A stretch of DNA of 64,000 nt from Flavobacterium sp. WV_118_3 (GCF_039778605.1 NZ_CP156060.1:2914001-2978000); one strand, 5' to 3'; positions 1-9,012 are shown, numbered from the stretch's first letter. Notes: generated by a model not told the origin, from the letters alone. A program made the numbers and translations.

Positions 1-281
1 CTTGCAATCGCGGACAAACCGGTAAGATTCCATCCGTACCCCAGCATTCCCACACCGGACTGGCTATTATAACTGATCCCGATTTTAGGTACAACCCCAT
101 TAATTCCCGGAGGCAGCTGAAGTGGTATCGTATAGTTTGCAGCTCCGGATAGCGAAACCGATAATGCTCCTTCGGTAAAACCTACTTCGGTGGCACTCCC
201 AATAAAAGGCTCTTGCGATAAGACCGGAATAGCAGACAATAAGGCGGATAGAATAATGAACAACGTAATTTTTTTTCCCAT
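1..281 (-). CDS. SpvB/RHS-type secreted protein, N-terminal part (runs off the left edge)
   Basis: I translated this from the minus strand: an ATG at 281 opens a frame that stays open to base 1, giving 93 residues of a longer protein. It starts with MGKKITLFIILSALL and a hydrophobic signal peptide probably cut after VLSQ. Then comes the typical start of SpvB/TcdB-like toxin-complex and RHS proteins: a GALSVSLSGAANYTIPLQLP stretch, PKIGISYNSQSGVGMLGYGW and NLTGLSAIA. The same arrangement (TYTLPIARPP, INIVYQSG, GQGWNISSISAITRIA) occurs in the complete 2376-residue protein at 52047, so the assignment rests on visible internal similarity as well as family knowledge. The protein probably carries RHS repeats and a C-terminal effector outside the window. 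The small genes to its right are divergent from it, so they are not obviously its immunity genes. Confidence 0.8.
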   Translation of the reverse strand, partial: MGKKITLFIILSALLSAIPVLSQEPFIGSATEVGFTEGALSVSLSGAANYTIPLQLPPGINGVVPKIGISYNSQSGVGMLGYGWNLTGLSAIA

Positions 282-707
282 AAGTGAAATCGTATTGAGT
301 CGAAAAATCAATTGAAACCATTCACATAACAGGAGAGCCGTGGATGTGTCTGAAAAACACGGCAATGTTTATGGTTTCGACTATTTCTTCGAAAATTGAA
401 AAACTATTAATGCGAGGAAGAATTATTATCCGTTTTTATTTTTAAAACGGCTAGAAGGACGTTTGGAATAGAAAATTAGAATCTCTTTTTTGAATTGACT
501 AAAAAATGATCTTTCTTTCCAACTTAATGAACGTTTTGTTTTGGTTTTTTATGGGAATAATTTGATCATTAAACACTGTAAACGGGATAGAAAAACAACA
601 AAAGTAGTATCTTGCATTCTTAGCCTAATGGCGATGACTAATCGCACTATTAAGCTCAAATCATGCAAAAAAATAATGGGAACTAAATCTGACTATCCAC
701 CCACTTT
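282..707. other. Intergenic region between divergent genes
   Basis: These 426 AT-rich bases separate the leftward SpvB-type gene from the rightward gene at 708. I see no convincing open frame, no tRNA-like fold and no clean TAnnTTTG promoter in either direction. A weak look-alike (TATCTTG) lies near 608. It probably holds both divergent promoters, but I cannot place them. Confidence 0.4.
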
Positions 708-1307
708 ATGAATCTTAAAATTTTTTACCTTCTTGGCTTTATTAATAATTACGCCGGTGGTTTTTCTGCTAAAGACGGAATATTCCAACGGTTTTCGTTT
801 ACGGAAGACTTTGAAATCAGTGAACACAAAATTGCTGTTTTTAAAAAAGTCGTTACCATTTGCGAACAGCTCCTACTGGAAACCGATAGGGAAAATGACA
901 TTCGGATTGACTATTTTGAGAATCAAAAAGGAAGTATTCTGTATTCCCGGAATATTGTTCTATTACTGGATCATGCTGTAAAAAGCAAGTCTTTTTTTAT
1001 CGATCGGGATTATTTTTTACTAAACGAAGACCTTTTCGAAAAATTCGAACGATGGGACAACAATGCTTACGCCTATCAACAACGCGTTCAGTTTTTAAAC
1101 GGTGTTATGGATAGCAATGCAAGCGATAATACGCTCTATTTCTATAATGATTATAAAAAATGCCTGCTAACTCATGCTGTTTTGTACTGTTTTGCAGATG
1201 AAGAAGATCAGATTATAATGGAATCTTTTTTCAAAACACCTTATGTTAATACGATCCGGATCAATAAAGATGGACATATCTGGTCTATTATAAAGGACCA
1301 TTCTTAA
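708..1307 (+). CDS. Hypothetical protein (199 aa)
   Basis: I do not recognise a family. The protein is soluble, acidic and rich in aromatic residues, and has no signal peptide or membrane segment. Its start at 708 is the first ATG of the frame; a competing frame at 733 is a shadow. It is followed after 11 bases by a methyltransferase gene and then, after 13 more, by a frameshifted small gene, so the three probably form one transcript. Its size and its position beside a toxin-like gene are compatible with an immunity or accessory protein, but nothing in the sequence shows that directly. Confidence 0.6.
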   Translation: MNLKIFYLLGFINNYAGGFSAKDGIFQRFSFTEDFEISEHKIAVFKKVVTICEQLLLETDRENDIRIDYFENQKGSILYSRNIVLLLDHAVKSKSFFIDRDYFLLNEDLFEKFERWDNNAYAYQQRVQFLNGVMDSNASDNTLYFYNDYKKCLLTHAVLYCFADEEDQIIMESFFKTPYVNTIRINKDGHIWSIIKDHS

Positions 1308-1318
1308 AATTATTATTT

Positions 1319-1933
1319 ATGGAAAAACCCGAATTCTGGGAAGCCAGTTTTGTTGATAAAAAAGAAATGTGGGGTTTTACGCCCGCGCAGTCTACCGTGA
1401 TGACAAACGATTTCTTTGTGTCCCAGGCCCTAAAAAACATTCTTGTTCCGGGAATCGGTTATGGTCGGAATGCACAGCTTTTCAGGGAAAACGGAATGAC
1501 CGTAACCGGAATTGAAATTTCAAAAACGGCTATCGAAATAGCCCGGAAACATTATGATGATACGCTAAAAATTTTTCATGGTTCGGTAACCGACATGCCG
1601 TTTGATCATCAAAAGTATGATGGTATATTTTGCTATGCGCTGATTCACCTTTTAGATGAGGAAGAACGAAAAAAACTAATCCGTGATTGCTACGATCAAT
1701 TGGAAGAAGGTGGCTATATGATTTTTACGATGATCACCAAAGAAGCCGCTACCTATGGTACCGGAAAATACCTCGGGCCGGATCGTTATGAAATAATCGA
1801 CGGTGTGACTCTGTTTTTCTATGATCTGGAATCGGTTCACCGGGAGTTTGATCCATTTGGTTTATTCGATATCACGACGGTTCCGGAAAATTTCCCGTTC
1901 TTTTTGGTAAAATGCCGGAAAAACGAAAAGTAA
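1319..1933 (+). CDS. Class I SAM-dependent methyltransferase
   Basis: This 204-residue protein has a Rossmann-fold methyltransferase core. The glycine-rich SAM-binding motif I (ILVPGIGYGRNAQLF) lies around residues 41-55 and is followed by an acidic residue at the end of strand 2 (VTGIEIS). A motif II-like acidic region (GSVTDMPFD) and a hydrophobic strand (YDGIFCYALIHLL) come next. The N-terminal FWEASFVDKKEMWGF resembles the thiopurine- and tellurite-type small methyltransferases. The substrate cannot be deduced. It sits in a close run of small genes (11 bases from the upstream one, 13 before the next) and is the only member with a recognisable enzymatic fold. Confidence 0.85.
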   Translation: MEKPEFWEASFVDKKEMWGFTPAQSTVMTNDFFVSQALKNILVPGIGYGRNAQLFRENGMTVTGIEISKTAIEIARKHYDDTLKIFHGSVTDMPFDHQKYDGIFCYALIHLLDEEERKKLIRDCYDQLEEGGYMIFTMITKEAATYGTGKYLGPDRYEIIDGVTLFFYDLESVHREFDPFGLFDITTVPENFPFFLVKCRKNEK

Positions 1934-1946
1934 ATTATAGGTCTAT

Positions 1947-2408
1947 ATGTGCGACTTTACAAAAGGTATCAAATTTTGTAGCTGTGAACCGGAAACCATC
2001 AAATTCCGGGAAAAAGAATTCTATAAAAAATCTGGTGATCAACTTATTCCGGTTTGCAACAAAAAGAACGATACTATTCCGCTGATCTATATTTGGCAGT
2101 TATTCCGTTTTGTTGAAGACTATAAAAATTGTGCCATGCCCGGACAATATATTTTGCCCGGCAATTCCATCGGAAACGGATTGGATGCCAAATGGATCGC
2201 TTTAAATCTGAATTGCGAAAACTGTTTTGATTTTGACTATACGCCACAGGAAGGTGATAATTTGTTTATCCGGCAAAAATGTAATCTCAGGCCCGTATAT
2301 CTCTTTTATTTTTAAAAATGGATAATTGATCACCATGATCCGTTTTCCGTCGACATAGAATTGATAACGATTGGCTTGATTAATGACGTTAATCAGACAA
2401 TTCGATAA
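1947..2408 (+). pseudogene. Hypothetical gene broken by two compensating frameshifts
   Basis: The open frame from ATG 1947 reads to a TAA at 2313-2315 (122 aa), but its last part (LRPVYLFYF) is out of register. Coding sense is recovered if one A is removed from the A5 run near 2274 and one A is added to the A5 run at 2314-2318. The frame then reads FIRQNVISGPYISFIFKKWI and continues IDHHDPFSVDIELITIGLIN to a TAA at 2406-2408. The repaired protein would have about 153 residues. Its cysteines are concentrated at the N-terminus (CDF, CSC, VCN) and in NCENC. I do not recognise the family. Homopolymer sequencing error is an alternative, but core genes elsewhere in the window show no such breaks. 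Confidence 0.65.
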
Positions 2409-2502
2409 TTTCACGCCCCTCTTTTTTAATGTTACATTTTTTTATTACCTCTGAATATCAATACAATATTACTATATTAGTAATCGCAAAAAGTCATAGC
2501 GA

Positions 2503-3030
2503 ATGAATACGATCAAAAGTATTGTAGTCGGCAAAAAATATCCCCATTTAAAACGGAATATTACTTTTGGATTTACGCCGAAATCCTATTCCGAAATCGG
2601 GCACCTGAGTGAACTGGACCTGGATGTTATCACCGATATCATTTCCGAATTAGAAACTTTAATCCCCAAAAATGATCCCGATGATTACGTCGAATGGGGT
2701 GTCGATTTGTTTTCGGTACTTTCTTTTCCGGAACAGTCTAAATGTACTGATACCATTCATACAACGGATTTTGCCGATATCAGTACGGCATATCTGCTCA
2801 ACTATATGCGACAATTACTGGCATTTAAGGAACCGTATTCGGATGCAACGGCTTTAAACAGTATTCTCGGACGGGCTTTTCAACTGGTAAAGAACGATCC
2901 GCCGGCTTTTAAAAAATGGGGAAAGGCGTCCTATTGCGAAGTCCCGATCGATAGCGTTTTGATCTCTTTAAATTTATCGGATGCCGATTTGCAACTTTCC
3001 GATACCGAATTCATTGATCAAATACAGTAA
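2503..3030 (+). CDS. Hypothetical protein (175 aa)
   Basis: This is a soluble 175-residue protein with no signal peptide and no motif I can name. It is acidic, with a predicted mostly helical central region. It is the first gene of a tight set of three: the next start lies 10 bases after its stop, and the third gene starts 9 bases after the second stop. The gene begins at ATG 2503 after about 95 AT-rich bases. Similar small soluble proteins beside RHS-type genes in Flavobacteria are often immunity or cargo-related proteins; that is context only, not evidence of function. Confidence 0.6.
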   Translation: MNTIKSIVVGKKYPHLKRNITFGFTPKSYSEIGHLSELDLDVITDIISELETLIPKNDPDDYVEWGVDLFSVLSFPEQSKCTDTIHTTDFADISTAYLLNYMRQLLAFKEPYSDATALNSILGRAFQLVKNDPPAFKKWGKASYCEVPIDSVLISLNLSDADLQLSDTEFIDQIQ

Positions 3031-3040
3031 AATTGAACTG

Positions 3041-3631
3041 ATGTCACAACCCGACTTTGATTTTGTCAGACAAAAATATGCGACAAACTGCACCACACAG
3101 CGTGATAATCCTGCGGTATTAGCGGTCTATCGCATCGTACTGGAAGGCGAGCATAAGGATAGTGATTACTGGAACGAAGAACATGGTGCCTCAGATATCA
3201 TCCGTATTTTCGAAACATTTTTTACCGCTTATGATTGGAAGGAGCTGGAAAAGGATCTGAAAAACTGGACCACTTCCCAACTGGAACTTTTTACAGCAGC
3301 GATACTTTCCGGTTATTACAGCTATACCGCTAATGGCGTTTATTATGATTTCTATGATATTGAAACACTAACACAAACCATTCCAAACCGATTGCATTTA
3401 TTACTCCCAATTCTTGCCATCGAACAGGAAAGAGGACTTCAATATCGCGAGTTCTCCGGGATTGTTCTTGAGAATTGTAATTTTATCAACGATCATTTTG
3501 AAATACTTTTAAAACAGGATATTCAAAATATAAGGATCATAAAAGAAATCTTCAAATCAGTAGCCGTTTTCGATCCGACAAACCCAACGATGATGGCATT
3601 AAAAAACAAACTTGACAACGTTAACATTTAA
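3041..3631 (+). CDS. Hypothetical protein (196 aa)
   Basis: The open frame extends up to 2981, but that would overlap the previous gene by 50 bases. The ATG at 3041 (MSQPDFDFVRQKYATNC) leaves a 10-base gap and is the more likely start. The product is soluble, rich in helices and aromatic residues, and ends in a Phe/Ile/Asn-rich segment. No catalytic motif or known domain is visible to me. It is the middle member of the 2503-4465 set and is presumably co-transcribed and functionally linked with both neighbours. Confidence 0.6.
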   Translation: MSQPDFDFVRQKYATNCTTQRDNPAVLAVYRIVLEGEHKDSDYWNEEHGASDIIRIFETFFTAYDWKELEKDLKNWTTSQLELFTAAILSGYYSYTANGVYYDFYDIETLTQTIPNRLHLLLPILAIEQERGLQYREFSGIVLENCNFINDHFEILLKQDIQNIRIIKEIFKSVAVFDPTNPTMMALKNKLDNVNI

Positions 3632-3640
3632 TCACAAATC

Positions 3641-4465
3641 TTGGAATACATTACTTTTAAATCGCAGTTATATTTCACAAGTCCCCGATTGATTAGACTC
3701 CTGAAACTCTATTTGCTTTCCGAAAATGATTTCAGACGGCTATTCAAAGAAGAGTGCGCGCAATTGGAAAAGGAATTTTTCGGAACCTATAAAATCGGAG
3801 GCGGAGGCATCAAAAATGATGGCTTTGACCTGGACCGTTTTTTGAATGATCAAAATACAGAGGCTTTTGCTGTTATTCTACATAAGATTCTTACTGAAAA
3901 AGAGCTAACCAACAATCAAACCACAAAAAATATAGCAGCACTGGCAGGATTCGCCCAATATGACGGGACCACAATCCAAACGTTCATAATAAACAACCTG
4001 ATTTTTAACGACCCTCAAAAAGGAAATGAATTAAAAATACTTTTCGAAGCAGTATATACGGCTTTACAACAAGGCTTTTTTTATAAAGTATCCGATATCC
4101 ATCCGGACCAACTTATTGGGGAATGGCTATCCACTAAGGAAACCGGACAATTACGGATTAATTACAATATGACCAATTTTATGCCACTTGGCGATACGAT
4201 ACATCTTATTGTGAGTCGCTATAACAACGATTTCCTCCGCTTTAGCTGTCTGGCAAAGGTTATGGATTATGACACAAAAAAAGAAGGAGAACTCACTGTT
4301 CGGGAAACCTTTATCAACATACAGGATGGCTACATTCACCACCATTATTTAGATGAAGATGGCTTTCGCTTTTTATATAAAAGTCCGGTTTTTGGATTTG
4401 ACGGATCCCGTTTTGAAACACAGATTGGCGATATAGGGTTTGCCTTCGAAAAAATGAAAAAGTAG
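3641..4465 (+). CDS. Hypothetical protein (274 aa), probable TTG start
   Basis: The frame has no usable ATG near its beginning. The TTG at 3641 (LEYITFKSQLYFTSPRLIRL) sits 9 bases after the preceding stop and is the best start. Around residue 47 there is a short glycine run (KIGGGG), and the C-terminal half looks like a beta-rich domain (LIGEWLSTKETGQLRINYNM, and later a DGYIHHHYLDEDGF stretch). No family is recognised. The last gene of a three-gene run, it is followed by 380 bases without a clear gene. Confidence 0.55.
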   Translation: MEYITFKSQLYFTSPRLIRLLKLYLLSENDFRRLFKEECAQLEKEFFGTYKIGGGGIKNDGFDLDRFLNDQNTEAFAVILHKILTEKELTNNQTTKNIAALAGFAQYDGTTIQTFIINNLIFNDPQKGNELKILFEAVYTALQQGFFYKVSDIHPDQLIGEWLSTKETGQLRINYNMTNFMPLGDTIHLIVSRYNNDFLRFSCLAKVMDYDTKKEGELTVRETFINIQDGYIHHHYLDEDGFRFLYKSPVFGFDGSRFETQIGDIGFAFEKMKK

Positions 4466-4845
4466 TAAAGTCGTTCTATTTCTTTTTAAGCGTTTTACAT
4501 TCAGAATCAGGCATTCACAAAACAGTTACAGTACTAAAAAAATACACGTATTTGTGAAATTTAACAATCATTTTATATACAACTATTTGTTTAATTGATT
4601 TTAAATTGTACTTTCGAAAGAAATTTCCGATCTATTTCAATACAGAACTGCAAAAAATTGAAAAAGAGGGACAAGAAATCTTCGATTTATTGAAAAAATG
4701 CGAGTGATTATGAGTTCGATTGATCGTAATCAATTAACGAAGCGGCAAAAGCAACCGTAGTAAAATAATTACAAATACAGCATACTTTTTTTGAGCCTCG
4801 GACGGCAATGCTACCAAGGTTCCTAACCAACCAAAACAACCAAAT
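4466..4845. other. Intergenic region before the ankyrin operon
   Basis: This 380-base stretch contains a Bacteroidota-type promoter candidate at 4586-4616. It overlaps and precedes a short coding-looking frame without an ATG (about 4606-4707, including ELQKIEKEGQEIFDLLKKCE then TGA). That may be the 3' remnant of a lost gene or simply the leader of the operon. A short ATG frame at about 4710 (MSSIDRNQLTKRQKQP) ends after 16 codons. I see nothing else in it. Confidence 0.35.
4586..4616 (+). promoter_or_regulatory. Candidate promoter for the ankyrin operon
   Basis: TTTG at 4586-4589 and TACTTTCG at 4609-4616 are 19 bases apart, the standard spacing of the Bacteroidota promoter TTTG-N19-TAnnTTTG, with one mismatch in the -7 element. 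It would leave a leader of about 220 bases before the ATG at 4846. Confidence 0.4.
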
Positions 4846-6060
4846 ATGGACATCAACAAAGAACTTGTAATCGCCGCGGAAGCCGGCGATATCGAAACGG
4901 TAAAGCAGATGCTTGCCAAAGGTGCCGATGCGAGTGCCATGGGACCCAATTCGGGCGCTTTACACTGCGCAGCGGCCTATGGTCATCGCGAAATCGTACA
5001 ACTTTTACTGCAACACGGTGCCAACCCAAATGTGGCGGATAATCAATCGTTTTATCCGATCCATCTGGCAACTGCCTACAAACACATAGACATCGTTCGG
5101 GATCTGATTGCAAACGGGGCTAAAACCGACGTGGTGACTTCAAGTCAGGGGACGATACTGCACGTGGCGGCGGCAAACGACTTCTACGAGTTACTCCACA
5201 TATCGGAAGTCAAAAGACCGTTAATGGAAACCAGAGATCACGAACAGAAAACGCCGTTAAACGTAGCCGCATCGCTCGGTAATTATGCGTTTGGATGGCG
5301 CCTTATTGACTCTGGTGCCGATGTAAACACCCTGGACGAATATGGATTTTCGCCTTTACTTAATGTTTTGATGCGTTTGGGACAAGCCAAAGTCGAACAT
5401 TGGGAATCGGAAGGAACTAATTCCGGTGTTTATGTAAAATACCTGATCGAAAACGGCTGTTTCCGCTATATAAAACCGTACAATGGCGGTGAAAACGAAA
5501 AAGGACGTGTGCTTTCGCTTATGGATCAATACGATATCTCCGGATATTCCTGGGGACCAACCGAGCATCGCAATTACGTAGGCTGTATCTATCTGGCCAA
5601 ACATCTGATTCAGAAAAAAGTGGATGTAAACATTCGCGGTAACAATGGCAATACTCCAATGATCATGGCTTGCTCCGCCGGTGAACCGGAAGCAATCAAG
5701 CTATTGGCCAAAAAAGGAGCGTCTTTCGACGTCAAAAACGAACAGGGAATTGCGCCTTTACATTACGTAGCGCGCAGTAAACGTGTCGACGGTTTAAAGA
5801 CTTTTCTTAAACTTAACGAAAATGTGGACATCAACCAATTGGATGGAAACGGATGGACGGCCGGACATTATCTGGGCGATATAGGCGGACCTGCCGAAAT
5901 GGCAAAAATCCTGGTAAAAGCCGGTCTCGATACCACAATCGGAAGTACCAAACAAGTAGGCGCACTTCCTGTCGGAACCACTGCAAAAGAAGTGGCCGAA
6001 CATTGGAAAGACACCGAAATGGCAAAACTTCTAACACCGAAAAAAGCAAAAGCAAAATAA
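4846..6060 (+). CDS. Ankyrin-repeat protein (404 aa)
   Basis: This protein consists mostly of ankyrin repeats, which are protein-protein interaction modules. Recognisable units include ELVIAAEAGDIETVKQMLAK, GALHCAAAYGHREIVQLLLQ, YPIHLATAYKHIDIVRDLIA and LNVAASLGNYAFGWRLIDSG. After a less regular middle come further repeats (NTPMIMACSAGEPEAIKLLA, IAPLHYVARSKR). There are roughly nine to ten units, no signal peptide and no membrane segment, so it is probably cytoplasmic. It ends in a Lys/Ala-rich tail. Its TAA overlaps the next ATG by one base (TAATG), which implies translational coupling. The partner protein is probably encoded in the same operon. Confidence 0.9.
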   Translation: MDINKELVIAAEAGDIETVKQMLAKGADASAMGPNSGALHCAAAYGHREIVQLLLQHGANPNVADNQSFYPIHLATAYKHIDIVRDLIANGAKTDVVTSSQGTILHVAAANDFYELLHISEVKRPLMETRDHEQKTPLNVAASLGNYAFGWRLIDSGADVNTLDEYGFSPLLNVLMRLGQAKVEHWESEGTNSGVYVKYLIENGCFRYIKPYNGGENEKGRVLSLMDQYDISGYSWGPTEHRNYVGCIYLAKHLIQKKVDVNIRGNNGNTPMIMACSAGEPEAIKLLAKKGASFDVKNEQGIAPLHYVARSKRVDGLKTFLKLNENVDINQLDGNGWTAGHYLGDIGGPAEMAKILVKAGLDTTIGSTKQVGALPVGTTAKEVAEHWKDTEMAKLLTPKKAKAK

Positions 6061-6674
6061 TGGCAAAGTCAAAACCTATTGGGCTTAGAAAGATTGCGAA
6101 ACCGGAAGATTGGAGTAAAATAATCATTTCTTTTCCGAAACCCGCTGACGTCCTTGCCGAACCCAAACATTTCGAGCAACGAATTTTGTTACCGCAATAC
6201 AGCATTCCGGGATCGATTATAAAACCGGAATTCGCCGATGTTGTGTTTCATTTTATCGTGACACCGGTTTTTCTGGATTATGCCGATTTCAGGCTTACTG
6301 CCGACAACAAATACGAAATCGTGTCGTATAGTGAAACGCCAATCTCAAATTTCGACGAGAAGTTTCTGAAATGGTGCGCCAATGACATGGAAGATAATTT
6401 TGACGGATACGAGGACGAACCAACCTATTTTGAAGTCGACAAATCGGTAAAAAGCGAAAGCATTTATAAAGGCGGAGAACCCATTTGGGATCAAACCACC
6501 TACGAAAAAGACCATGTGCGCAAAACCGATTATACGCTCGACATCTTTAAAGACGAAAACGGCGAGCTGATGCAATACATCGCTACTCTTTATGACGATG
6601 AAGTTTATGGCTCGTACAATCTGTTTTATTCCCCTAAGACGCGTTTAATACGGCAATTTCACCAATCGACTTAA
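6060..6674 (+). CDS. Hypothetical protein (204 aa) in the ankyrin operon
   Basis: The longest frame begins inside the ankyrin gene at 5853, but the true start is almost certainly the ATG at 6060, which overlaps the upstream stop as TAATG. The product begins MAKSKPIGLRKIAKPEDWSK. It is soluble, acidic and rich in Tyr and Asp, without a membrane segment or a motif I can name. It ends 2 bases before the next start. Its place as second gene of a five-gene operon suggests it works with the ankyrin protein, possibly as a bound partner. Confidence 0.65.
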   Translation: MAKSKPIGLRKIAKPEDWSKIIISFPKPADVLAEPKHFEQRILLPQYSIPGSIIKPEFADVVFHFIVTPVFLDYADFRLTADNKYEIVSYSETPISNFDEKFLKWCANDMEDNFDGYEDEPTYFEVDKSVKSESIYKGGEPIWDQTTYEKDHVRKTDYTLDIFKDENGELMQYIATLYDDEVYGSYNLFYSPKTRLIRQFHQST

Positions 6675-6676
6675 AA

Positions 6677-8338
6677 ATGAAACCTCTCAATAGCTTACAG
6701 GCCGATCTAAACCGACTTTATAAAGGTCAGAATACCCAAAAAGCCTTAAAAATCGAATTCAACAGAAAAGGAAGCGTAATCGAGCAGATCCGTTTCTTCG
6801 AAAAGGGATTCTGGTTTCAGGCACCTTTTGCGTTCGAACATAAAGGTTACAGTACCTTAGCCGTATTGCTTTCGCCTCGAATGACATCTTTAAAAGAGGC
6901 GCCCGTAGTGAACCTTAAAAAAGGGATATGGTTTAGTGATGGGGCCGCCGCCATTACTCAGGCGCCAAACCTAAAAGCAATGATTCCGATGGCCTACCTG
7001 AGATTAATGGAGAGTGCCACTGCAATCAAAGGTTTGAAATCCGATCTGGAGGCCGCAATCAGTCAGTCGAAGCCGCTTTTTGATTATCTGGGCGGAGGCA
7101 ATCTGGATTTTCTTAAGTCCTATCTGTTGAATGAAGAAAATCAGGAGCGCTTTAAAAAAGCAAAAAGAAATTATGATTCTTTTTACTGTGATTTCTGGAA
7201 TCATTATTACGACACACCCGAGCACAAAAAAGCATTCGATCTCTTTGCTCAGTTAATCGACGACAAAAAATTCCTACCCGAATTCCAGGAGGAAAACTAT
7301 GGGATCTGGAATGCTTATGTGCGTAGTGTACTCGCGCAACGTGCTTACGATCTGGAACCTAAAAACAAAATCCAAATGGAAAAGCGGTATTGGCATTTAT
7401 GGAAGTATGCCTGTATGCCGCACGGGTTGGATTGCGATGAAATGACTTTTAAGAGATACCAATACTACTACGGTCATTCTAACGACATGATGTGGGGTGT
7501 GAGTTTGTCTATTAATTCGGCACGTGACCACGACGGTTTTTTACCCGATGAAGTAGCCAACCATCCGTTGTATAAAGCTACGACGCTGATCGAAAGCAAA
7601 CAATACACCGGTGATCAGCATTGGATTGCTGCAAAACGTTTCGACGAAGAGTACAACGATCCCGAAGCCTGTTGGGATACCTTGGTGTCTACAGCCTATT
7701 GGGCGGGCCTTGCAAACCGTCTGGATCTGGTGGAAGCATCATGGCAATATGCAATCGACTTATCGCAAAGACAGGGCTGGAACGCGTTGAACGAAGTACT
7801 TCGCGACCAATGGAATTTTTATGAGTATCATAAAAATAACAGGCGCGTAAAAATGGATAGCATCACGAAGTTATTAGATGATTTTATCAAAACCGAAGTC
7901 GAAGTACTTCGTACGAATGATGCAGCTACGATAGACCAATTACACGCGATGACAGATATAACAAGGGGTTATTATCGCAAAATCAATTTCGAATGGGAGA
8001 AAGCTCAGATAACAGAAAACGAACAACCAAAACCGCGTCATCTGTATGAAATCGTACAATACGACCATCAGCATTACGAGGAAATCTGGGTGTGTTACCT
8101 GTCTGCCGCCAATCCGAAAGAAATGACGCTGGACGATTGTTTCGTATTAGCACAAATCAACGGCGAGCCAAAAATAATCGCACGTTTTACGCCAACGGAT
8201 ACCGATTACGACCGATGGGACCTCGTTACGGGTGACCCGGATGTCACAGGTTACACCAGAAACACTTATATTACACAATACCATTTTAACACACCCATTG
8301 ATGCGAAATGGGAATATGACTTATTTATAAAACTATGA
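6677..8338 (+). CDS. Hypothetical protein (553 aa), helical, with C-terminal beta domain
   Basis: This is the largest protein of the ankyrin operon. Residues about 120-470 look all-helical, with many Trp, Tyr and His positions (for example HWIAAKRFDEEYNDPEACWD) that resemble repeat-type helical folds. The last 90 residues look like a separate beta domain (EEIWVCYLSAANPKEMTLDD to the end). No signal peptide and no known catalytic signature are visible. Its stop overlaps the start of the next gene by four bases (ATGA), so coupled translation is likely. I cannot give a function. Confidence 0.7.
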   Translation: MKPLNSLQADLNRLYKGQNTQKALKIEFNRKGSVIEQIRFFEKGFWFQAPFAFEHKGYSTLAVLLSPRMTSLKEAPVVNLKKGIWFSDGAAAITQAPNLKAMIPMAYLRLMESATAIKGLKSDLEAAISQSKPLFDYLGGGNLDFLKSYLLNEENQERFKKAKRNYDSFYCDFWNHYYDTPEHKKAFDLFAQLIDDKKFLPEFQEENYGIWNAYVRSVLAQRAYDLEPKNKIQMEKRYWHLWKYACMPHGLDCDEMTFKRYQYYYGHSNDMMWGVSLSINSARDHDGFLPDEVANHPLYKATTLIESKQYTGDQHWIAAKRFDEEYNDPEACWDTLVSTAYWAGLANRLDLVEASWQYAIDLSQRQGWNALNEVLRDQWNFYEYHKNNRRVKMDSITKLLDDFIKTEVEVLRTNDAATIDQLHAMTDITRGYYRKINFEWEKAQITENEQPKPRHLYEIVQYDHQHYEEIWVCYLSAANPKEMTLDDCFVLAQINGEPKIIARFTPTDTDYDRWDLVTGDPDVTGYTRNTYITQYHFNTPIDAKWEYDLFIKL

Positions 8339-9009
8339 AAAAATTCTTTAAAATCGGCTGCGTAGCGTTTATCGCCTTAATAGCCATCGCCTATGCTATT
8401 TATTACATTCAAAACGGACCTACCGGACCCACTCAGGCTGTTAAGTTTATGAATACGGGAACCGAATTGCGATCCGTAACTTTTGAACAAATCATGGCCG
8501 ACGGAAAGCTGGAGAAAATCTACACCATCGACGACAAAATCAAACCCGGCGAATTTCTTATCAAACAAGTTCCGGCTGGAAATTATAAGGTATCGGTTTG
8601 GGATACGAACGACAGTTTGGTTAAAGCGTCCGATTACAAGCTTGTACTTCCAAAACCGGATGAATCAAATTACGAACTGATGCGTTTCGATTTGGCAGTA
8701 GACAAATATTTTGTATTGGTAAACATGAACAGCTTGTACGAAGGCAATGCAGTCGCCGAACACATGGCCAATGCGATGGGCACGAAAAGCAATGGGATTC
8801 GTATTGCAAAAATCTATGAAGGCGATTTACCCTTTCTAATCGACGAAGCGTATACGATACGTACCATAATCGACCTTGAAGAAGACTTCCCGAGTAGCAA
8901 AAAGTACGGTAATGTTATCTACGGATTGTTTGCTATTCCGAAAGCACTACCGAAAGAGCAACTACAACGCGCCTTAATGGAAGAAATCGTCAAAAAAACA
9001 AAAGAATAA
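8335..9009 (+). CDS. Membrane-anchored hypothetical protein (224 aa)
   Basis: The protein has one N-terminal membrane segment (FFKIGCVAFIALIAIAYAIY, residues about 4-23) and a soluble remainder that would face the periplasm. There is no signal-peptidase I site right after it, so it is probably a membrane anchor. Its cysteine lies inside the hydrophobic core and is not placed like a lipobox. The soluble part begins beta-rich (GTELRSVTFEQIMADG) and ends in a basic helical tail. The gene overlaps the previous one by four bases and precedes the last gene by only three. It brings the operon's activity to the inner membrane. Confidence 0.7.
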   Translation: MKKFFKIGCVAFIALIAIAYAIYYIQNGPTGPTQAVKFMNTGTELRSVTFEQIMADGKLEKIYTIDDKIKPGEFLIKQVPAGNYKVSVWDTNDSLVKASDYKLVLPKPDESNYELMRFDLAVDKYFVLVNMNSLYEGNAVAEHMANAMGTKSNGIRIAKIYEGDLPFLIDEAYTIRTIIDLEEDFPSSKKYGNVIYGLFAIPKALPKEQLQRALMEEIVKKTKE

Positions 9010-9012
9010 TCC

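Noticed and set aside
100..321. 73-residue frame on the minus strand
   Set aside because: It is out of register with the SpvB-type frame that starts at 281, which has a signal peptide and clear family similarity.
2202..2414. 70-residue minus-strand frame
   Set aside because: It is the reverse of the broken gene's coding end, whose plus-strand translation is more convincing.
5853..6059. N-terminal extension of the gene at 6060
   Set aside because: It is Arg/Ser-rich out-of-frame ankyrin sequence; the TAATG overlap gives a better start.
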